Below are positions 7,835-13,651 of a stretch of 13,651 nt of DNA, piece by piece (position 1 is the stretch's first letter; every line of letters begins with the position of its first letter). The notes below the pieces were generated by a model that was not told the origin of the DNA, did not search any database, and worked only from the letters and a program-made list of their open reading frames with translations. The DNA is taken from contig JAUIKA010000015.1 of assembly GCA_030430995.1 (NCBI GenBank), positions 1 to 13,651 on the forward strand, in the 5' to 3' direction. A program made the position numbers and the translations under genes. Origin of the DNA: Alphaproteobacteria bacterium. GTDB lineage: Bacteria > Pseudomonadota > Alphaproteobacteria > Rickettsiales > Rickettsiaceae.

Positions 7835-10780
7835 ATGCAGCCATTACTTCCTTTTATATCAATAGATACTGTTATACTAGCAGTATTTATAATCACAACT
7901 TTAATCATAGGTTTTAAATCTGGAAGGGGTTTATCCTCAATACAAGATTACTCTTTAGGAAAGAGAAATTTTGCAACCCCCGTTCTTGCAGCAACTGTAG
8001 TAGCAACATGGATTAGTGGTAGTACATTTTCACAAAATATAGCTAAGTCATATACAGATGGTTTATATTATATAATTGGTAATTTGGGCACTGTACTTGT
8101 TTTATTAATTATTGGTCTTATATTCACCCCTAGGATGGGTGAATTCCTTGGTAAAACTTCTATTGCAGAAGCTATGGGGGATTTATATGGAAAAGAAGTA
8201 AGGGTAATAACTGCTTGTGCGGGTATACTTGCCACCACTGGCTTCATAGCAAGGCAGGTTACGGTATCATCAATAATTTTTCATTACTTTTTTGGTATAG
8301 ACACAACATATGCCGTGTTGCTTAGTAGTTTTGTAATAATCACATATTCAGCATATGGAGGGATAAAAGCGGTTACATTTACGGATGTAATGCAGCTTAT
8401 TACTTTCAGTGTGTTCATACCTATTTTAGGCTTGGTTGTATGGCATTCAGTTCATAATTCTGGTGATGTTATAAATACCATAAAAACACATCCTAACTTT
8501 GACTTTAGTGAAATTTTTGACCCACATAACCCTAAATTTTATGGTATGTTAGCATTATTTTTAGGCAATGCAATGCCTGCCTTTGCGCCTGCTATTTTCC
8601 AGAGAATTTCAATGTCTAAATCTGTCATACAAGCGCAAAAAAGCTTCTTGCTTGCAGCATTAATAGCAATAACCATAAAATGGATGATGTCCTGGATAGG
8701 AGTTCTGCTACTGACAATAGCACCAGGACTCAAAGCTAAAATGATACTTGCTCATGTAGTTAATACATATTCTTACCCAGGAATGAAGGGGCTAATACTA
8801 GTTGGCATTATGTCTATGATAATGTCTACCGCAGACTCCCATATCAATGCTTCCGCCGTATTATTTGCTAATGATATATGTATAGCCTTTAAAAAGAAGG
8901 GGGAAAGATTACAACTAATACTTTCACGTTTATTTACATTGGTTGTAGGGATAGGGGCTATTATACTAGCATTAATAATGGATGATCTATTAAAATTATT
9001 ACTACTTTCAGCTAGTTTTTATGTACCTATAGTAACAATTCCATTCATGGCAGCAATTTTAGGTTTTAGGACTAGCAAAAAAGCTGTATTAATAGGTATG
9101 TTAGGAGGCCTGGTTTCAGTTATAGTTTGGAGGATGTTTTTCCTAAAAACAGGGATTGATAGCTTGGTTCCAGGCATTATAGGTAATGTAATATGTCTAT
9201 TCCCAGCGCATTATATCACAAAAGCCCCTGGTGGTTGGGTTGGTATTAAAGATAAAGAATCTCTTGAAATGCTTAAAAGGGAGAGGGTAAGAACAATAAA
9301 GATGTTTATATATTCACTAGCAAATATTAGACCATTCAATATAGTTAAACAAAGCCTACCTACTAATAAGATTAGCTATTGCGCTTTAGGCCTCTATAGC
9401 CTTATTTCAGGCGTCACTACCATGTATAACACATCTTATGCTATGCAGGAACAATATAGTTTCTTATTCCATGTGATATATAATTCAGTCTTAACTATTT
9501 CAACAATTTTCATTACAATACCATTTTGGCCTAATAGGTTTAAAAATATTAATGTAATTGCTATATTCTGGATAATCGGTATATTTTATCTGCTTGGTCT
9601 CCTGCCATATATATTCATGGTTGTAAATAATTTTGACCAATTGCAATTGATGATATTCATGACTAATATCTTAATTATGTGTACATTACTCAGGTGGAAT
9701 ATGGTGGTAATTATACTTATATCTAGCATAATATCTGGCTATTATCTCTGTAATAGTTTCCTTAGTACAAATGACTTTTATGCTTTATCTAAACATAGTT
9801 TGCAATTTAAAATATTTTATATAGCTTTGCTTATTAGCTCAAGCTTAGCCATATTTTCTCGCTCTAAGCAAAACTCAGAAGATTTAAAAGATTATGAAAA
9901 TTTAGCCTTAAAACAAGAAACACAAAATGCCAAGATAAAACTTATACAATATTCTCATTACAGAGAAGAGTTTTTCTACAAGTTAGACCAAGATTGTATA
10001 AAATTATTTCAAGATGTTAATCTTAAACTAGAGAAGCTGAGCCTCCCTGAAGATATAGAAGAATTTAAAATTCTATCAGAAAAATTAAAGCATGGCTCTC
10101 ATTATTTAAACGATTTGATCTCACAGATCAAAGAAAATGAGATAGAGCTAAAATTAGAAAATACTAGAATTGATGATTTTATATATTCTTTAATGCATAC
10201 TCTCAAAGAGAAAAATAATACTTATAGCTCCATTCAATATCACTCATCTTGTAAAAGCATATCATTCACCTTAGATGTAGACTTAGTAAGGAATGCATTG
10301 AAAAGCTTAATCTCTAGCTTTGTGTTAGATAACCTTATTATAAAAACCAAAGATACAACTTTAATGTACCCTGTTTCATTTAGTAATTCTTTGCAAGAAA
10401 AAAGAGAAGGGGTAAAGATCATATTATCTTTTACAGCTGATAAAAATTTATCAGATAACTTTAGCAATAATACAAATTTTCTATATTTGAATAATATTAT
10501 AGATGCGCATTACGGAGACATTAGAATTGAGATTGTGAATGATGTATTTGAGCTATTTATTACTTTGCCTGTGGATATTAATTCAATCAGGCCCAAACAG
10601 TTAAATATGAATTATGCATCACAGAATATTTTTAAGAAATTACAAAAAAATATAGAAGCATCTTCTTTGAGTATTAAAAAAGATATTACCCAAAAGCTAA
10701 TGGACCTTGGGATGCATCCAAAAGAAATAATAAAAATTACTGGTATTTCTTTAAAGGAAATTATGGATTTTGATGATTAG
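7835..10780 (+). CDS. Sodium:solute symporter-like sensor fused to a degenerate histidine kinase, copy 2
   Basis: A 981-residue paralogue of the protein at 4552-7440 with the same order of parts: symporter core (1-460, MSTADS at 330-335), GGWVGIKDK (466-474), second membrane block (510-675, IPFWP at 562-566), coiled coil (680-710), kinase-like part and helix-turn-helix-like tail (947-981). The symporter core is the best-kept part: 28 of 44 residues match in the stretch starting PRMGEFLG. The kinase-like part is more diverged. The position of His699 in copy 1 is Glu711 here, and the N-box-like DVDLVRNALKSLISS (814-828) lacks its Asn. There is no clear G box, but AHYGDI and FELFITLPVD (891-914) show the ATPase fold. 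I chose ATG 7835, preceded by GAGTGAG; an in-frame GTG at 7826 would add three residues. The 3' end overlaps the convergent hydrolase gene by 20 nt. Confidence 0.82.
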   Translation: MQPLLPFISIDTVILAVFIITTLIIGFKSGRGLSSIQDYSLGKRNFATPVLAATVVATWISGSTFSQNIAKSYTDGLYYIIGNLGTVLVLLIIGLIFTPRMGEFLGKTSIAEAMGDLYGKEVRVITACAGILATTGFIARQVTVSSIIFHYFFGIDTTYAVLLSSFVIITYSAYGGIKAVTFTDVMQLITFSVFIPILGLVVWHSVHNSGDVINTIKTHPNFDFSEIFDPHNPKFYGMLALFLGNAMPAFAPAIFQRISMSKSVIQAQKSFLLAALIAITIKWMMSWIGVLLLTIAPGLKAKMILAHVVNTYSYPGMKGLILVGIMSMIMSTADSHINASAVLFANDICIAFKKKGERLQLILSRLFTLVVGIGAIILALIMDDLLKLLLLSASFYVPIVTIPFMAAILGFRTSKKAVLIGMLGGLVSVIVWRMFFLKTGIDSLVPGIIGNVICLFPAHYITKAPGGWVGIKDKESLEMLKRERVRTIKMFIYSLANIRPFNIVKQSLPTNKISYCALGLYSLISGVTTMYNTSYAMQEQYSFLFHVIYNSVLTISTIFITIPFWPNRFKNINVIAIFWIIGIFYLLGLLPYIFMVVNNFDQLQLMIFMTNILIMCTLLRWNMVVIILISSIISGYYLCNSFLSTNDFYALSKHSLQFKIFYIALLISSSLAIFSRSKQNSEDLKDYENLALKQETQNAKIKLIQYSHYREEFFYKLDQDCIKLFQDVNLKLEKLSLPEDIEEFKILSEKLKHGSHYLNDLISQIKENEIELKLENTRIDDFIYSLMHTLKEKNNTYSSIQYHSSCKSISFTLDVDLVRNALKSLISSFVLDNLIIKTKDTTLMYPVSFSNSLQEKREGVKIILSFTADKNLSDNFSNNTNFLYLNNIIDAHYGDIRIEIVNDVFELFITLPVDINSIRPKQLNMNYASQNIFKKLQKNIEASSLSIKKDITQKLMDLGMHPKEIIKITGISLKEIMDFDD

Positions 10781-11351
10781 AGAGAATCTTCATACATATA
10801 TCTGTAATCTCCTTTTCTAACTCAGCTATATTGAGTAGTTTAATATATGGCAGTAGATTTGAAATTGTATCTTGAACTTTGAGTATTTGTTTTTCTATAG
10901 GAAATATGTCAATAGAGGATAGGTTATCTAACCTATCTGCTGCTTTTATGAGTAATACTGGTTTTTGCATAGGTTGACTAAGTCTTTTATAGATAACAAA
11001 CTCATCTGATAGCTTCTTCAGCTTCTTCTTGTAGCATATATCTGTTAATGATGAGACAATTTGAAAAATTGTATTATTAAACTGGAATTGAATTTGTGAT
11101 AAAGAAAATAATGTATCCTCTACTATATCATGGAGTAAAGCGGCTGCTATAGTATCTGTATCTCTTGAATATTTAAGCACAGTTTTAGCAACAGAAATAG
11201 GATGCTTGTAGTAAACCTCCCCTGTCTTTCTAAACTGGCCGCTATGATATCTTTTTGCAAGCCTCATAGCACTTAGAATCATCTCATGCCTATCTAGTTT
11301 ATATATTGAGAGCATCTCTAGGAAACTCCTAGAATATTCATCATCTAGCAT
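10761..11351 (-). CDS. Hydrolase-only RelA/SpoT-type HD protein (small alarmone hydrolase), copy 2
   Basis: The 196-residue paralogue of the protein at 3943-4548 is again only the HD hydrolase domain. It keeps FRKTGEVYYKHP (Arg41, His50), LLHDIVEDT (His74-Asp75, Glu78, Asp79) and ADRLDN (Asp139, Asn143), so the metal and nucleotide ligands are present. The usual RLHN reads RLDN, which is not one of the metal-binding positions. The N-terminus LDDEYSRSFL matches LNDEYSLSLL of copy 1. A role in (p)ppGpp breakdown, or NADPH dephosphorylation as in Mesh1, is expected from the family but untested. No Shine-Dalgarno sequence precedes the ATG. It is convergent with transporter-kinase copy 2, with 20 nt of shared 3' sequence, so each transcript could act as antisense to the other's end. 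Confidence 0.84.
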   Translation of the reverse strand: MLDDEYSRSFLEMLSIYKLDRHEMILSAMRLAKRYHSGQFRKTGEVYYKHPISVAKTVLKYSRDTDTIAAALLHDIVEDTLFSLSQIQFQFNNTIFQIVSSLTDICYKKKLKKLSDEFVIYKRLSQPMQKPVLLIKAADRLDNLSSIDIFPIEKQILKVQDTISNLLPYIKLLNIAELEKEITDICMKILSNHQNP

Positions 11352-11415
11352 TATTAATAATATTATTTACTATATTAATATGGTATAAAAAACTCTATAT
11401 TATTCCAATAACATT

Positions 11416-11443
11416 TATTCATAATATATATATATTATGAATA
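11416..11443. repeat. Perfect 28-bp AT palindrome
   Basis: Each half reads TATTCATAATATAT on its own strand, so the two 14-bp arms meet with no spacer. It lies 65-92 bp upstream of the second hydrolase ATG. Alternating TA steps in the centre make it able to extrude as a cruciform. It may be an operator or a transcript-end hairpin, or it may reflect low complexity; the non-repetitive outer arm (TATTCATAA) argues against pure chance. Confidence 0.6.
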
Positions 11444-11515
11444 CTTCACTTATATATACAGCAACTAGCATCAATTATTACTATGCACAATATTAAATAA
11501 GCCACATATGTATAG

Positions 11516-11687
11516 CTTAAGTTGATATAAAATAGTTATATACTAACTACCACGCCTAAATGGGCAAAATTGTGTGAGAGATTTACAAATAGGTCTTAAA
11601 GCGCCCTTGGGCGGCATGTACACTATATTTATTGCCTGCTTAATCTATAACATCCACTATTTTTATAGTTGAACGGGCATTTTTCAA
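11516..11687 (-). promoter_or_regulatory. Conserved upstream blocks, copy 2 (before the second hydrolase gene)
   Basis: Read on the minus strand, this has TTGAAAAAT (11687-11679), TATAAAAATAGTGGATG (11667-11651), CATGCCGC (11618-11611) and ATAACTATTTTA-N6-CTTAAG (11539-11516), the same order as upstream of the first hydrolase gene. Two spacings are identical (11 and 6 nt). The other two are longer here, by 21 nt and about 49 nt. A GC-rich hairpin again follows CATGCCGC (CGCCC-AA-GGGCG). The orientation relative to the hydrolase gene is the same in both copies. Confidence 0.55.
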
Positions 11688-11788
11688 GAAGCATTTAGAG
11701 TTACTATTTGATATTTGCCTTGCATATAAGACTTAGAAATAAAAACAAATGAATGATGTAACTACAGATAAACCTATTATTAGTAAAA

Positions 11789-12025
11789 CTAGATATTCAT
11801 TATGCTTCTATAATAATCCAAGATACTCTCCTGCTCTTCTAACTCCTGCTTATCTGTTCTTCTTATTTTAAGCAGTTGTTTGAAAGCTTTTAAATTTATC
11901 CCTTTCATCTTAGCTTCCATCATATAGTTTTTAATATCTTCAGATATCATAAGCTTTTCTTTCTCTAAGGCTTCTACCCTATCTAGATATTGTTTTAAGT
12001 CTTCTTTTGTTACTGAATCTGACAT
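11789..12025 (-). CDS. gapR: GapR/UPF0335 (DUF2312) nucleoid-associated protein
   Basis: The 78-residue protein matches the DUF2312 family throughout. An N-terminal helix containing LKQYLDRVEALEKEKLMISE is followed by DIKNYMMEAKMKGIN, a LLKIRRTDKQELEEQE segment and a short C-terminal helix. In Caulobacter, GapR is a small helical DNA clamp that binds AT-rich, overtwisted DNA ahead of replication and transcription and stimulates type II topoisomerases; the family is largely alphaproteobacterial. The length is as expected. It starts 13 nt after dnaQ on the same strand, so the two are probably co-transcribed, a sensible pairing of replication functions. No clear Shine-Dalgarno sequence is visible. 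Confidence 0.88.
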   Translation of the reverse strand: MSDSVTKEDLKQYLDRVEALEKEKLMISEDIKNYMMEAKMKGINLKAFKQLLKIRRTDKQELEEQESILDYYRSIMNI

Positions 12026-12038
12026 AATATAGGCGTTT

Positions 12039-12707
12039 TTAACTATTTATAGCATTTAATAAATCATTATGCAATTCTTTTTCTGCATCAGAAGGAAAAA
12101 TAATATTATTATTATATATTTTATTATTACTATCTATATCCTTATTACTATTTCTCTCTATTTTAAAATTAATTTGGCTCCCCGTAACCAATTGAAAATA
12201 TACATTGAGTAATAGCTTTGCATCTTTTAATGCTCCATGCAACTCTCTATCTGAATTATCAATCTTAAACTTTCTACAAAGAGCGTCTAGGGATGCCCTT
12301 TGCCCAGGGAATTTCTTCCTTGCAATTTTTAATGTATCAACAACATTATCAAAAGAAATTTTATAATCACTACTGACCAAAGTGAACTCATGATTCAAAA
12401 ATTTCACATCAAAGCTCGCATTATGTATTACCAATGTTGCCCCTTCTATGAATGTAAGGAAATCTTTATATATATTTTTAAACAAAGGCTTATCAAGCAG
12501 GAATCTATCTGAAATTCCATGGATTTTATACGCACCAGGGTCTACTTTCCTTTCTGGATTTATATATTTATGGAAAAACTTCCCCGTAGGCATCCTATTT
12601 ATAACCTCTACAGCACCTATCTCTATTATTCTATGCCCTGACTTAGGGTCTAGGCCCGTTGTCTCTGTATCAAGAACTATTTCTCTGCTCTGATTGATGC
12701 TGTCCAT
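12039..12707 (-). CDS. dnaQ: DNA polymerase III epsilon subunit (3'-5' proofreading exonuclease)
   Basis: DnaQ proofreads during chromosome replication as part of the polymerase III core. The DEDDh residues are complete: Asp13 and Glu15 in VLDTETTGLD, Asp100 in HNASFDVKFL, and His157 and Asp162 in LHGALKDAKLL. The segment SGHRIIEIGAVE is typical of bacterial DnaQ rather than of RNase T or of an exonuclease fused to polymerase III alpha. The length (222) is slightly below the E. coli protein (243), and the tail after about residue 178 is Asn/Lys-rich and divergent. The ATG lies 38 nt inside the upstream carboxypeptidase gene in a different frame; the next downstream Met would remove the first two catalytic residues, so this start is needed. 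Confidence 0.93.
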   Translation of the reverse strand: MDSINQSREIVLDTETTGLDPKSGHRIIEIGAVEVINRMPTGKFFHKYINPERKVDPGAYKIHGISDRFLLDKPLFKNIYKDFLTFIEGATLVIHNASFDVKFLNHEFTLVSSDYKISFDNVVDTLKIARKKFPGQRASLDALCRKFKIDNSDRELHGALKDAKLLLNVYFQLVTGSQINFKIERNSNKDIDSNNKIYNNNIIFPSDAEKELHNDLLNAINS

Positions 12708-13602
12708 GGTTTTTTGACTTATTTTGTAATGATGTTATAGCAAGGCTTTTTTTGCTAACTTGCCTTTTTTTGACTTTATTATTACATCTAGCAAAGCATT
12801 TATTAAGCAATGCCTTCATTTTATCATCCCTTATCTTAACACTATCTTCACCTATAACAACGCCAAGAAGCCTTATATTCCCTCTTCTTGCTGTGGTTAC
12901 TAAGTTATAGCCAGAAGCATAAGTATACCCTGTTTTCATCCCCTCTGCACCGTTATACTCTTTAGTGACATGGTTATGGCTAAGGATAGTTCTTCCATCT
13001 ATCTTAAATATTTTCTGTTTGAATAAATCATATTTATCAGGGAAGTTACGCCTTATAGCATTTGTAAGCTTTGCCATATCTCTGGATGTAGTATACTGAC
13101 CTGATGCGTTAAGACCTGATGCATTTTGGAATTTACTCCCCAACATGCCAAGTTTTTTTGCTGCAACATTCATCTTTTTTGCAAATGCCCCCTCAGTTCC
13201 AGATATTCCTTCTGCAAGTGTTATAGCAGCATCATTAGCAGAACAAACTATTAATGCATTTATAAGCTCCTGTACAGATATTTTTCTACCAGCCTCAAGG
13301 CATAATTTATAAGGCACAACAGATGCCGCCCTTTTAGATACCGTAAATTGTTTATCTAAAGTAAGATTACCTTTTTTTATCTCATCAAAAGCTACATATA
13401 ATGTCATTAGCTTTACAAGTGATGCAGGCTTCACTGTTTTCCAAGAACCTCTTGCATGAAGGATATTACCATTAGCTGCATTCATTACTAATGAGCTTTT
13501 AACCCTATGATTTTTGGTATATTGTTTTGACTTTGCTACATCTGCTAACAACGGGCCTGGAGCCAGAATTAACATCATATAAATTATTAATAAAACGCGC
13601 AT
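12670..13602 (-). CDS. dacF: D-alanyl-D-alanine carboxypeptidase (peptidase S11, PBP5/6-like), short form
   Basis: This periplasmic serine peptidase trims the terminal D-Ala of peptidoglycan pentapeptides. A signal peptide is apparent at residues 1-20 (hydrophobic MRVLLIIYMMLILAPGPLLA, cleavage likely near ADVA). The three active-site motifs are present: Ser61-Leu-Val-Lys64 (PASLVKLMT), Ser121-Ala-Asn123 (VCSANDAA) and Lys223-Thr-Gly225 (GMKTGYT). At 310 residues it is much shorter than PBP5 (about 400). It stops soon after the catalytic domain with a basic, Gln/Ser-rich tail, so the PBP5 C-terminal beta domain and amphipathic membrane anchor are absent. The presence of this gene implies at least some peptidoglycan metabolism. 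The 3' end overlaps dnaQ by 38 nt, so dac-dnaQ-gapR is likely one transcription unit. The exact subfamily (dacF or dacA/C) is uncertain. Confidence 0.9.
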   Translation of the reverse strand: MRVLLIIYMMLILAPGPLLADVAKSKQYTKNHRVKSSLVMNAANGNILHARGSWKTVKPASLVKLMTLYVAFDEIKKGNLTLDKQFTVSKRAASVVPYKLCLEAGRKISVQELINALIVCSANDAAITLAEGISGTEGAFAKKMNVAAKKLGMLGSKFQNASGLNASGQYTTSRDMAKLTNAIRRNFPDKYDLFKQKIFKIDGRTILSHNHVTKEYNGAEGMKTGYTYASGYNLVTTARRGNIRLLGVVIGEDSVKIRDDKMKALLNKCFARCNNKVKKRQVSKKSLAITSLQNKSKNHGQHQSEQRNSS

Positions 13603-13626
13603 AATAATATATAATATACAAATATT

Positions 13627-13640
13627 TTAACTACAGTTAA
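13627..13640. promoter_or_regulatory. Dyad upstream of the carboxypeptidase gene
   Basis: TTAACT and AGTTAA are exact reverse complements separated by 2 nt, 25-38 nt upstream of the ATG at 13602. They lie in AT-rich DNA where the promoter of the dac-dnaQ-gapR unit would be expected. Operator or promoter function is speculative. Confidence 0.25.
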
Positions 13641-13651
13641 TATTCTACATT

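Larger units (their letters stand above)
11352..11788. other. Non-coding interval between the second hydrolase gene and gapR
   Basis: No credible gene is visible over 437 bp. It contains a perfect 28-bp palindrome (11416-11443) and the inverted copy of the conserved upstream blocks (11516-11687). The last 100 bp, 3' of gapR, shows no clear intrinsic terminator; the only short hairpin (ACTAT-TTTT-ATAGT, 11656-11669) is weak and lies inside a conserved block. Confidence 0.55.

Noticed and set aside
3943..11351. Composite transposon or insertion sequence explaining the inverted symmetry.
   Set aside because: No transposase, integrase or long terminal inverted repeats are visible; the symmetry is of diverged paralogues, not of identical DNA.
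1..13651. CRISPR array, rRNA or complete tRNA genes.
   Set aside because: No regularly spaced identical direct repeats other than the in-frame LRR units, and no rRNA or tRNA signatures seen on either strand.

Overview
The window is AT-rich (roughly one third G+C by eye). It looks like the chromosome of an intracellular alphaproteobacterium, most likely Rickettsiales. The pointers are the 3' end of a large, eukaryote-like (ileS2-type) isoleucyl-tRNA synthetase, a GapR/UPF0335 (DUF2312) nucleoid protein typical of Alphaproteobacteria, Rickettsia-like dnaQ and D-Ala-D-Ala carboxypeptidase genes, a leucine-rich-repeat protein of likely effector type, and stand-alone SpoT-like hydrolase domains. 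Genus cannot be fixed from sequence alone.

Layout. (1) 1-1215: ileS 3' end overlapping folB, both on +. (2) 1216-1416: a short spacer with several inverted repeats between convergent genes. (3) 1417-3369: a leucine-rich-repeat protein on -, followed by a 573-bp non-coding stretch. (4) 3943-11351: the centre of interest, a mirror-image four-gene locus. A SpoT-like HD hydrolase (+) runs tail-to-tail into a transporter/sensor/degenerate-kinase fusion (-). A 394-bp divergent spacer follows, then a paralogous fusion (+) running tail-to-tail into a paralogous HD hydrolase (-). (5) 11352-11788: non-coding, containing a perfect 28-bp AT palindrome and an inverted copy of conserved blocks also found upstream of the first hydrolase gene. 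(6) 11789-13602: gapR, dnaQ and a penicillin-binding-protein-like D,D-carboxypeptidase on -, closely packed in the order dac > dnaQ > gapR.

How the central genes may work together (inference). Each fusion protein has a sodium:solute-symporter (SLC5/PutP-like) core with the Na2-site Ser-Thr kept. A second six-helix membrane block and a cytoplasmic part shaped like a histidine kinase follow, but the phospho-acceptor His, the N-box Asn and the G boxes are not conserved. Each sits tail-to-tail with a hydrolase-only alarmone enzyme whose HD metal ligands are intact and which has no synthetase, TGS or ACT domain. The pairing has been duplicated in inverted orientation, and conserved non-coding blocks survive upstream of both hydrolase genes. 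A nutrient- or ion-sensing membrane receptor that adjusts (p)ppGpp (or NADPH) turnover is a testable reading; the sequence does not prove it.
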